From Prado023 sp964638055 (GTDB taxonomy: Bacteria; Actinomycetota; Actinomycetes; S36-B12; CAIYMF01), in NCBI GenBank assembly GCA_964638055.1, contig CAZWXF010000091.1, forward strand, positions 1-11,269: a stretch of DNA of 11,269 nucleotides. Direction: 5' to 3'. Shown here piece by piece: positions 1-7,300 of the stretch (position 1 is its first letter; each line of letters opens with the position of its first letter). The notes beneath the pieces were generated by a model, which was given only the letters and a program-made list of their open reading frames with translations, ran no database searches and was not told where the DNA came from. Both the position numbers and the translations under genes were made by a program.

Positions 1-45
1 GCAGGACACTCCCCCTGCGGTCATGGGTCCTCAGGGCCCGCCAGC

Positions 46-182
46 GGTCTCGACGCGCTCGACCGGCGAGGACTCGACGGCCCTCGGTCTCGACAGGCTC
101 GACCGGCGGACTGGGACTCGACGGCCCTCGGTCTCGACAGGCTCGACCGGCGGACTGGGACTCGACGGCCCTCGGTCTCGAG
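46..182. repeat. Tandem repeat array, GGTCTCGACAGGCTCGACC family
   Basis: Head-to-tail copies begin at 46, 86, 130 and 174. The units at 86-129 and 130-173 are both 44 bp and identical. The unit at 46-85 is 40 bp: it lacks four bases in the middle and carries CGCGC in place of CAGGC. The last copy keeps only about 9 bases (GGTCTCGAG) before unrelated sequence begins. Each unit starts with a 19-bp core, GGTCTCGACAGGCTCGACC, whose ends (GGTC/GACC) and TCGA pair are partly inverted, followed by a spacer containing ACTCGACGGCCCTC. Short intergenic repeats with this kind of core are, as I recall, common in high-GC actinobacteria. Their function is not established. All six frames stay largely open here because of composition, and I do not think the array is coding. 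Confidence 0.9.
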
Positions 183-183
183 G

Positions 184-374
184 GACTACTTCGGGTCCCC
201 CACCCAGCGGACCATGCTGAACTTCAGGGTCCGCACCTCGATGCGATGCTCGCGCAGCTGCGCGCCACAGGGGCGAACGTGGCCACCGAGAAGCAGGACA
301 TGGAGGGTGTCGGTCGATTCGGCTGGGTCACGGATCCCGAGGGCAATCGGGTCGAGCCGTGGGAGCCCGCCTGA
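184..374 (+). pseudogene. VOC/glyoxalase-fold protein, C-terminal remnant with frameshift
   Basis: Two adjacent frames together spell the second half of a vicinal-oxygen-chelate (glyoxalase/bleomycin-resistance fold) protein. The frame at 184-234 reads DYFGSPTQRTMLNFRVR. After two leftover bases (235-236) the frame starting at 237 reads LDAMLAQLRATGANV and runs to GRFGWVTDPEGNRVEPWEPA and the TGA at 372-374. Intact relatives have an Asp between FRV(R/D) and LDAML, so loss of one G from a GAC codon near 235 explains the break. The GRFGW-DPEGN-x-x-E-x-W-E-P ending is typical of the family, where the Glu of that motif is commonly a metal ligand. Full-length members are about 120-130 residues. 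Only about the last 63 remain, and the missing N-terminal half is replaced by the repeat array. A lone sequencing error could explain the frameshift but not the truncation. Confidence 0.75.
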
Positions 375-412
375 CCCGTCCTCCTCGAACCACGACCCTC
401 GGGCACCCAGCC

Positions 413-2527
413 TCAGACGTCGATGCGGTCGCGGTCCAGTCCGCCGGACCCGGCCACGATGAACTCCTTGCGCGGGGCGACGTGGGAGCCCATCAGCAGG
501 TCGAAGAGCTTGGCCGCGGCGTGGCCGTCGTCGACGCGGACGCGGCGCAGGGTCCGATGGCCGGGGGCCGTGGTGGTCTCGCGCAGCTGGGAGGCGTCCA
601 TCTCGCCCAGGCCCTTGTAGCGCTGGGGGTCCTTCCACTTTCGGCCCGCCCGCTCCAGGTCGCGCATCACGGTCTTCAGCTCCTCGTCGGAGTACGTGTA
701 GCGGACCTCCGCGGCGCGCCCCCGGCTGGCCTGGATCTCGATGCGGTGCAGGGGCGGGACGGCCGAGTACACCCGTCCCGCAGACAGCAGGCCGGGCATG
801 TACCGGTGGAACAGCGTCAGCAGCAGGCACCGGATGTGGGCGCCGTCGACGTCGGCGTCGGCCATCAGGACGATCTTGCCGTAGCGCAGGGACTCCAGGT
901 CGAACGTCTTGCCCGACCCGGCGCCCAGCACCTGGATGATCGCGGCGCACTCGGCGTTGTGCAGCATGTCGGACACCGAGGCCTTGTGGACGTTGAGGAT
1001 CTTTCCGCGGATCGGCAGGAGCGCCTGGAACTCCGAGTCCCGCGCCAGCTTGGCCGTGCCCAGGGCCGAGTTGCCCTCGACGATGAACAGCTCGGTCCGC
1101 TCCAGGTCCGCCGAGCGGCAGTCGACCAGCTTGGCCGGCATGGAGGAGGACTCCAGCGCGGTCTTGCGCCGCTGGACGTCGCGGTGGGCGCGAGCGGCCA
1201 GTCGGGCGCGCATCGCGTTGGCGACCTTCTCCCCCACGGCCTTCACCGAGGTCCTGTCGCCGCGCGGCGGCTCGGCCAGCCACCTGCCCAGCTCCGCGCC
1301 CACGACCTGGGCGACGATGCGGGTCGCCTCGGGAGTGCCCAGCACCTCCTTGGTCTGGCCCTCGAACTGGGGCTCGGCCAGCCGCACGGTCACGACAGCC
1401 GTAGCGCCCTCGAGTGCATCCTCCTTGGTGATCGAGTCCTCGCTCGGCTTGAGCACCTTCGTGGCCTTGAGGTGATCGTTGAGCGTGCGGACCATCGCCC
1501 GCTCGAAGCCGGTGACATGCGTGCCGCCCTTGGGCGTGGCAACGATGTTCACGAACGAGCGGACCTCGGTGTCGTAGTGGTTGGACCACTGGATCGCGAC
1601 ATCCACGACCAGCTCACGCTCCAGGACGGTGGGCACCATGTGGCCCCGCCCGTCGAGCACCGGAACCGTCTCGGTGAAGCGCCCCGCGCCCCCCAGGCGC
1701 AGCACTCCGCTGACCGGCTCCCCCGTGGCCAGGTGCTCCACGAACTCGCCGATCCCGCCGCGGTGGGCGAACGAGCGCTCCGCGGGTGCCTCGGGGTCGC
1801 GCAGGTCGCGCACCGTGATCGTCAGGCCGGGGACCAGGAACGTGGTCTGCTGGGCCCGGGCGTGGATGGCGTCGAGGTCCACCGCCGCGTCCGGGGTGAA
1901 GATCTGCCGATCGGGCCAGAATCGCACGCGGGTTCCCGTCGCGCCCCGAGGGCACGGCCCGCCGTCCCGCAGGCCCGACCGCTTGGTGAACGAGGCGTTT
2001 GGCCCCTCGCCCTCGAACACCCCGGCCACGCCCCGGCGGAACGAGATCAGGTGAACCCGGGAGTCCCGGTCGACCTCCACGTCACAGCGGATGCTCAGGG
2101 CGTTCACGACACTGGCTCCCACGCCGTGCAGCCCGCCCGACGCGGTGTACGAGCCGCCGCCGAACTTGCCTCCCGCGTGGAGCTTGGTCATCACGACCTC
2201 GACCCCGGACAGCTTCGTGCGCGGTTCCACGTCCACGGGGATGCCGCGACCGTCGTCGTGGACCTCCATCGAGCCGTCCGAGCGCAGGATCAGCTCGATC
2301 TGCGTGCACCAGCCCCCCAGCGCCTCGTCCACGCTGTTGTCCAGGATCTCCCACACGCAGTGCATCAGCCCGCGCGCGTCGGTGGACCCGATGTACATCC
2401 CGGGCCGCTTGCGCACGGCCTCCAGCCCCTCCAGGACAGCCAAGCTGCGCGCCGTGTATCCCGCCGTGGGCTCGCCGCCGGTGGCCTTCCTGCGACGGCC
2501 CGCGGGCTGGTTGGGCTCGGCTGACAT
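413..2527 (-). CDS. parE: DNA topoisomerase IV/gyrase subunit B (ParE-like)
   Basis: ATPase subunit of a type IIA topoisomerase. It acts with a GyrA/ParC partner, not present here, to pass DNA duplexes through a gated break for decatenation and relaxation. The product is 704 residues. The GHKL ATPase domain comes first: EILDNSVDEA at 60-69, DDGRGIP at 91-97, and the GGLHGVGASVVNALS lid/glycine motif at 131-145. A transducer follows with K332 in TPKGGTH. The TOPRIM domain has ELFIVEGNSALG at 479-490 and the metal-binding DADVDG at 557-562. The C-terminal conserved segment is QRYKGLGEMDASQL at 635-648, and the protein ends at DRDRIDV. I chose the ATG at 2527 over the in-frame upstream start (2620) because a -10 element ends 7 nt before it and would give a leaderless mRNA. 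The sequence resembles the second actinobacterial subunit, usually named ParE, rather than GyrB next to dnaA. The paralogue assignment is an inference. TOPRIM deviations from the common EGDSAGG and TDADVDG forms are noted in the findings. Confidence 0.93.
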   Translation of the reverse strand: MSAEPNQPAGRRRKATGGEPTAGYTARSLAVLEGLEAVRKRPGMYIGSTDARGLMHCVWEILDNSVDEALGGWCTQIELILRSDGSMEVHDDGRGIPVDVEPRTKLSGVEVVMTKLHAGGKFGGGSYTASGGLHGVGASVVNALSIRCDVEVDRDSRVHLISFRRGVAGVFEGEGPNASFTKRSGLRDGGPCPRGATGTRVRFWPDRQIFTPDAAVDLDAIHARAQQTTFLVPGLTITVRDLRDPEAPAERSFAHRGGIGEFVEHLATGEPVSGVLRLGGAGRFTETVPVLDGRGHMVPTVLERELVVDVAIQWSNHYDTEVRSFVNIVATPKGGTHVTGFERAMVRTLNDHLKATKVLKPSEDSITKEDALEGATAVVTVRLAEPQFEGQTKEVLGTPEATRIVAQVVGAELGRWLAEPPRGDRTSVKAVGEKVANAMRARLAARAHRDVQRRKTALESSSMPAKLVDCRSADLERTELFIVEGNSALGTAKLARDSEFQALLPIRGKILNVHKASVSDMLHNAECAAIIQVLGAGSGKTFDLESLRYGKIVLMADADVDGAHIRCLLLTLFHRYMPGLLSAGRVYSAVPPLHRIEIQASRGRAAEVRYTYSDEELKTVMRDLERAGRKWKDPQRYKGLGEMDASQLRETTTAPGHRTLRRVRVDDGHAAAKLFDLLMGSHVAPRKEFIVAGSGGLDRDRIDV

Positions 2528-2534
2528 GGGGGCA

Positions 2535-2540
2535 AGGGTA
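2535..2540 (-). promoter_or_regulatory. Leaderless -10 element of parE
   Basis: On the minus strand TACCCT is followed by exactly seven bases (TGCCCCC) and then the ATG at 2527, with no purine-rich ribosome-binding site. This TANNNT-to-ATG spacing is the usual arrangement for leaderless actinobacterial transcripts that begin at the A of the start codon. No convincing -35 hexamer is visible. The element also decides the start codon, because transcripts would begin downstream of the alternative start at 2620. Confidence 0.6.
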
Positions 2541-2691
2541 CCCAGCGGGGACCGGTCGGACGGGGCGATCTTCGGGGCGTCCGTCCGTTCCCGACATCCC
2601 CGCCGGGCGCCGGCGACCACTCCGCGGACCGCCAGCAGAGCGGAATTGCGCGACTCCCAGGGCCACGGTGGCCTCCCATGGCAGGCCTGGA

Positions 2692-2700
2692 TGCGACAAT
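2692..2700 (+). promoter_or_regulatory. Possible extended -10 for the DUF7455/DUF456 operon
   Basis: TGCGACAAT fits an extended -10 (TGn followed by GACAAT) and would give a leader of about 55 nt before the ATG at 2763. There is no good -35 hexamer at the right distance. This is the only AT-containing candidate between parE and the operon, so the assignment is weak. The 2528-2762 gap also holds a GGCCAC-G-GTGGCC palindrome (2661-2673) and CGGACG/CGTCCG arms (2557-2562/2578-2583), neither assignable to a regulator. Confidence 0.3.
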
Positions 2701-2762
2701 GGAGGTGATCGGACAGAGGGGTCGGGGCCTGTCAGGGGTTCCGCAGTCCGGGAGGAGGCACC

Positions 2763-2975
2763 ATGGTCGGCACGCTCGAGGCAGAGGTGGCGCTCAGCGC
2801 TGCGGACAGATGCGATCGGTGCGGGGCGCGTGCGGTGGCGCAGGCGACCTTGAGCACCGGCTCCCATCTGCTCTTCTGCGCCCACCACCTGCGTGCACAT
2901 GAGGCAGTGCTGCGCGCCATGAGCGCCCACATCTCACTGGCGTCGCCCGAAGAGGACCGGCCCCAGGTCCGGTGA
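2763..2975 (+). CDS. Small zinc-ribbon-like protein, DUF7455 type
   Basis: A 70-residue cytoplasmic protein of unknown function. The visible signature is DRCDRCGARA at 16-25 followed by LLFCAHHLRAHE at 37-47. This gives Cys17, Cys20, Cys39 and His41/42/46 as probable metal ligands (CxxC...CxHH). The pattern matches the small actinobacterial family annotated as DUF7455, whose members are about this length and, as I recall, are often found near parE and the principal sigma factor gene. A strong Shine-Dalgarno run, GGAGGAGG at 2751-2758, precedes the ATG. Its stop codon overlaps the start of the following membrane protein by 4 nt (GTGA), so the two are probably translated together. The start is divergent from parE across 235 bp. 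Zinc binding is inferred from the ligand pattern, and no reaction or partner can be assigned. Confidence 0.85.
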   Translation: MVGTLEAEVALSAADRCDRCGARAVAQATLSTGSHLLFCAHHLRAHEAVLRAMSAHISLASPEEDRPQVR

Positions 2976-3466
2976 ACCAGACGGTCATCGACGGCATGGT
3001 CGGGATGGCCATGCTCATCGGTGTCGTCGGCGTGATCGTCCCGCTGCTTCCTGGCACGGCGATCGTGGCGGTGTCGTTCTTCATGTGGGCGATCTTCACG
3101 GGGGGCCCGGCCGCGCTCGGCGCGCTCGTCCTGGGACTGCTGATCCTAGGCGTCGGCATGGTGCTGAAGTACCTGATCCCCAAGAGGTCGCTCAACGCTG
3201 CCGGGGTTCCCAACCGGTCGCTGGCCCTGGGCGGGGCGCTGGGGATCGTGGGCTTCTTCGTCGTGCCCATCCTGGGGCTGCCCATCGGCTTCGTGACGGG
3301 GGTCTACGCCGCCGAGCACCTGCGTCTGAGCCAGGGCGCGGCCGCTCGGCAGGCGACCTGGGTGGCCATGCGGGCCACGGGCCTGTCCATGCTCATCGAG
3401 CTGGCGGCGGCACTCCTCGCGATGGGTGTCTGGGCCACCGCCGCCGTGACGATCCCGACGGGCTGA
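2972..3466 (+). CDS. DUF456 family integral membrane protein
   Basis: A 164-residue hydrophobic protein with the features of the DUF456 family. GVVGVIVPLLPGTAIV at residues 17-32 holds the conserved P-x-LPG turn, and the glycine-rich stretch GALGIVGFFVVPILGLPIG spans 88-106. I count about five hydrophobic segments: 7-25, 28-43, 48-67, 84-112 and 135-158. A short basic cytoplasmic-looking loop with KYLIPKR at 66-72 lies between the third and fourth, so it should sit in the cell membrane. The GTG start at 2972 overlaps the upstream stop in GTGA. There is no good Shine-Dalgarno nearby, which fits translational coupling. The gene ends with two in-frame stops, TGA TAA. The biochemical function of the family is not known to me. 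Pairing with the DUF7455-like gene makes a shared role possible but unproven. Confidence 0.85.
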   Translation: MNQTVIDGMVGMAMLIGVVGVIVPLLPGTAIVAVSFFMWAIFTGGPAALGALVLGLLILGVGMVLKYLIPKRSLNAAGVPNRSLALGGALGIVGFFVVPILGLPIGFVTGVYAAEHLRLSQGAAARQATWVAMRATGLSMLIELAAALLAMGVWATAAVTIPTG

Positions 3467-3508
3467 TAAGCCGGGCGACAACCCCCCCTTAGGGGATCCA
3501 TCATGTCA

Positions 3509-3526
3509 GGGCCCTGTTCCGGGCCT
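3509..3526 (+). terminator. Weak hairpin after the DUF456 gene
   Basis: GGCCC (3510-3514) and GGGCC (3521-3525) pair around a TGTTCC loop, with a further G-T pair outside. No T-run follows, so this is a poor intrinsic terminator. It lies between the end of the DUF456 gene and the -10 element of the secreted-protein gene. The rest of the 3467-3588 gap holds only a C-run and a CCCCT-T-AGGGG palindrome at 3485-3495. Confidence 0.2.
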
Positions 3527-3538
3527 CCCCTCCCGCGC

Positions 3539-3544
3539 TAGCAT
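3539..3544 (+). promoter_or_regulatory. -10 element of the secreted-protein gene
   Basis: TAGCAT fits the actinobacterial TANNNT consensus. It would start transcription near 3551, about 38 nt before the ATG at 3589, with a GGGAGG ribosome-binding site (3579-3584) in the leader. No clear -35 hexamer is seen. It suggests the gene is transcribed separately from the upstream DUF456 gene. Confidence 0.45.
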
Positions 3545-3588
3545 CCAGCCCGTCGCCAGGTTGGGATCGGCGGCTTCCGGGAGGCGCG

Positions 3589-4374
3589 ATGCGGCGGATC
3601 GGCTTGACGATCACCAGCGCCGCGGTGACGGGCGCGCTGTGCCTCGGCCTGCCTGGGGGGCAGGTCTTCGCCACCCCTTCCACATCTGCGGCCCTGTCAT
3701 CGACGGGGATGCGCGCGGCCGACCCTGCGAAGGTCGAGGCTCGCCAGCAGCTGCGGGCCTCCGTGGAGGCCGCGTGGCAGGAGTTCGTGATCGAGATCAG
3801 TCGGGCCAAGGCGGCCCGGCGCGCGGCCCTGCGAGCGCCACGGGCAGACCTGGCCGACGCACTGACCTCGGCCGGCAGCCGTGACGAGCGGACGAGTGCC
3901 CGCCAGGCCTTCGCCCGCACCGCTGCGGCGCCCCGCGCGGCCTACCGTGGCGCCCGGGCTGAGGCGACGAAGCAGCGCATCGCGGCGGTGGACCGCGCGG
4001 TGGATGCCTACCTCGACGCCAGTGGCCAGGGGGACGTGGCCACGGCCGCCCGTCGCTACCGAGCTGCGGTGGCCCAGGCCGACGACACCCTGAGACTTGC
4101 CCTCGCCTCCAGCCGCGCATCGTTCCGCACGGACACCGCAGACGAGCGCGAAGAGCTGACCATCGCCCTGGCCGGCGCCTCCACCAACCGGGCACGGGAC
4201 GCCGCGTGGCGGGACTTCCAGGAAGCGACGGCGGACGAGCGGGCGGCCCTGCGCGCCGCGACCGCGGCCGCCCGTGCCACCGAGCGATCGGCGGTCACGA
4301 AGGCTGCCCGCCAGTTCCGCAGCCGCAGCGGGCACAGCGTCGGCTGGCTCGCCGCCCTGGGCGAGCGTTCCTGA
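3589..4374 (+). CDS. Secreted Ala/Arg-rich helical repeat protein, unknown family
   Basis: I do not recognise this 261-residue protein. It begins with a Sec-type signal peptide: basic MRR, a hydrophobic core around 4-22, and a likely cut after VFA at residue 28. There is no lipobox Cys or twin-arginine motif of the usual form. The mature part is almost wholly Ala, Arg, Glu, Asp, Gln, Thr and Ser, has no Cys, and should be alpha-helical with coiled-coil character. It contains related segments. R85-T127 (RADLADALTSAGSRDERT..., FARTAAAPRAAYRGARAEAT) aligns without gaps to R187-R230 (REELTIALAGASTNRARD..., FQEATADERAALRAATAAA). The segment AAWQEF...RAALRAPRA at 61-85 resembles AAWRDF...RAALRAATA at 205-225. 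The start is supported by GGGAGG 4 nt upstream and a TAGCAT -10. It is convergent with hrpA, 12 bp between stops. A wall- or surface-associated structural role is only a guess. Confidence 0.8.
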   Translation: MRRIGLTITSAAVTGALCLGLPGGQVFATPSTSAALSSTGMRAADPAKVEARQQLRASVEAAWQEFVIEISRAKAARRAALRAPRADLADALTSAGSRDERTSARQAFARTAAAPRAAYRGARAEATKQRIAAVDRAVDAYLDASGQGDVATAARRYRAAVAQADDTLRLALASSRASFRTDTADEREELTIALAGASTNRARDAAWRDFQEATADERAALRAATAAARATERSAVTKAARQFRSRSGHSVGWLAALGERS

Positions 4375-4386
4375 CACCGACCTCGA

Positions 4387-7300
4387 TCACGCGGGGCGCA
4401 TCCCCGCGACGAGCTTCTCGATGCGCTTGAGCGACACCGGCTGGCGGGTCCGGATGTGCTGGGCGAAGAGGCTGACGCGGAACTCGTCGGCCAGGCGTCG
4501 GGCGGTCACCGAGTCTGGGCTGGCAGCGATGAGGTCGGGCACCGGCCAGTCGGGCGTGGCTTGTGCCAGCAGGGCCTCCGCTTGGCGTGCCTCGTCCAGG
4601 CGGCGCAGGTCCGCCCCCGGCTCGTCGGGCATCCGTGCGATCCGCCACGCCAGCGCTTGCAGGTGCCGGCGCAGGTCGGGGAGCTCCCCCAGCCCGCGCC
4701 GGCTCAGCATCGGCGGGGCGGTGAGGCGGGCCAGCTCGGCTCGCGCGTCGGTGACCGACTCGGCCAGCCCCGGAGACCGCAGCGACGCCAGGCTGGTGTC
4801 CGCCTCCCAGGCGAGTCGGACGACGTCCACGACCCGGGAGAGCGTCGGGCTGTAGCGCCGCGGCAGCTCCAGCCTGATCCAGGAGACGGCATCGCGGAAC
4901 GCGGTCTCGTCGCGCAGCGGCGGGCCGGCGAGCAGGTCGTCGATGCACGCGTCGGCGAGGTCGGCCAGCAGCGCTGGAGCGCCCCCGTGCGGGTACCAGC
5001 CCAGGGCGAGGCGGTCGGGCATCGCGAGGCCGGAGAATCCGCGCGGGGCGGGGTCGGGGACGGCCAGCGCGACGAGGCGCCGAACGCCCCGGGCATGCTC
5101 GACCCGGGCACCCGCCGCATCCGGCAGGACGACAAGGTCCACCGATGCGCCCCGGTCGACCAGCGCCGGGAATCCCTCGACCGTGACCGCCCCCACCGAC
5201 CGCTGGACGGAATCGGGGATGCTGCCGAAGGCCCAGTCGGTGGCACCGCTGAAGGTCACGTCCGCGGCGAGTCGCGCCACCAACGAGGCCCGGTCCTGGG
5301 CGTGGGCACGCTGGAGCGCCGCGAGGTCGCGACCGGACCCGAGGACTCCACCCTCCTCGTCGAGCACGCGGTAGCGGGGGAGCAGGTGCAGCGGGACGCG
5401 CGTGAGGTCCCAGTCCTGCGCGGTCACCCCAACCCCGGAGGCACGCGTCACGGCAGCCGCGATACCGACGAGCAGGGAGGTCCTGGCCAGCTCGGGGGCC
5501 GCGAGCACCTTCCCGGCGAGGTTCGGCGCCGGCCCGAGCTGCCGTCGCAGCGGCTTGGGCAGGCTGCGCAGTAGCGCCGTGACGAGCTCCTCGCGGTGAC
5601 CGGGGGCGGCTCCCGGGACATCTGCCGGATCGAGCTGCGGCAGGGCGGCCAGGGGAACGTCCACCGTGACCCCGTCGGCGTCGGAGCCGGGCTCGAACCT
5701 GTAGCTGAGCCGGAGGTCCAGATCCGGGCCCGCGCTCCAGCGCAGCGGGAACTCCTGCGCGCTGGGCCGCTCGTCGGCCAGCCAGATGTCGGCATCGGTC
5801 AGGTCCAGCAGGGCGGGCGACTCGCGACGGGCGCGCTTCCACCAGGCGTCGAAGTGGGCGACCGAGGTCACGTCGGCGGGGATCCGGGCGTCGTAGAACG
5901 CGAGCAGCCCCTCGTCGTCGACGACTGCGACCGGCCGGCGACTGCGCTCCCCCACCTCGCGGGCCGACTCGATCGCCTGCTGGTTCGCCAGCCAGAAGCG
6001 GTGATGGGTGCGCCACTGCCCCGCCACGAGTGCCTCGCGGATGAACAGCTCGCGGCAGAGCCCCGGATCGATCCGGCCGAAGTCGACCGTCCGGCTGGCC
6101 AGTGGTATCCCGTAGAGCGTCACCCGTTCGGTGGCCTGCGTCGCCCCCCTCTTGGCCGACCAGCGCGGCTCGGCGTACGAGCGGGACACGAGGTGCCCGG
6201 CCGCCTGCTCGATCCAGTCCGGCTTGACCGCGGCGTTGCGCCGGGCGAAGAGCCGCGAGGTCTCGACCAGCTCGCTGGACATCACCCAGTCGGGGCTGCG
6301 CCTGGCCAGCGCCGACCCCGGGAAGATCACGAACCTCGCGCCCCGGGCACCCAGGTAGTCCCGGCGCAGCGGGTCCCAGAGGCCCACCTGGGAGAGCAGC
6401 CCGGGCAAAAGCGCGCGGTGGATCAGCTCGGAGTCCTCACTGCTGCTCCACGCGACGCCCAGGCCGGTGAGGACCTCGCGCAGCTGGGCGACCAGGTCCT
6501 GCCACTCGCGGATCCGCAGGTAGTTCAGGTACTGCTCGCGGCAGGCACGTCGCACTCCGTTGGCCGACATCGTCGAGCGCAGCTCGCGCACGTGCCGCCA
6601 CAGGTTGAGCAGGGTGAGGAAGTCCGACGTCCGGTCGGCGAAGCGGGCGTGGGCGGAATCGGCCCGGCCACGCTCGGCCTCGGGCCGCTCGCGCGGATCC
6701 TGGATGGTCAGGCCCGCCGCGATGACCACCACCTCCCGCACGCAGCCCGAGTCCGCTGCGGCCAGGACCATCCGGGCCAGGCGCGGGTCCAGGGGCAGCC
6801 GAGCCAGCCGGCGCCCCAGCGTCGTGAGGCGGGGCGGCCCGGTGCCGGGCTCCAGGGCGCCGAGCTCCTGGAGCAGCGCGACGCCGTCGCGGATCGCCCG
6901 GGTGTCCGGCGGGTCGAGGAACGGGAACGCCGCCACGTCCCCGAGGCGCAGCGCCGCCATCTGCAGGAGGACCGATGCGAGGTTGGTGCGCAGGATCTCC
7001 GGATCGGTGAACCGCGGCCGGGACTCGAGGTCCACCTCGCTGTAGAGGCGCACGGCGATCCCGTCGCGGACACGCCCGCAGCGACCCGCGCGCTGCCGTG
7101 CCGAGGCCTGCGAGATCGGCTCGATCGGCAGGCGCTGGACCTTGAGCCGACGGCTGTAGCGCGAGATGCGGGCGGTGCCCGGATCGACGACGAAGCGGAT
7201 GCCCGGCACGGTGACCGAGGTCTCGGCGACGTTGGTCGCCAGGACCACCCGCCGGCCGGGACCGGGGGTGAACACACGGTGCTGCTCTGCCGTGGCCAGC

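Noticed and set aside
1..24. ATG on the minus strand at 24 reading off the left edge, and a GCAGG/CCTGC hairpin at 1-18
   Set aside because: Only eight codons are visible and the hairpin has a 5-bp stem without a T-run. Neither can be judged from the bases present.
23..220. Small open frame through the repeat array
   Set aside because: It is made of translated repeats and runs out of frame into the VOC remnant. No start signal supports it.
359..2524. 721-codon open frame on the plus strand opposite parE
   Set aside because: It is antisense over nearly the full length of a clear topoisomerase gene. Its composition (long runs of His, Arg, Gly, Asp, Gln, Leu) is the usual shadow of GC-rich codons, and no domain is recognisable.
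2661..2673. Palindrome GGCCAC-G-GTGGCC between parE and the small zinc-ribbon gene
   Set aside because: A 6-bp perfect dyad is expected by chance in a few hundred bases at this GC content, and no matching regulator site is known to me.
3482..3495. C-run followed by CCCCT-T-AGGGG, reminiscent of copper-sensor operators
   Set aside because: The arms are short, the flanking bases do not match a CsoR-type box, and neither neighbour is a metal-resistance gene.
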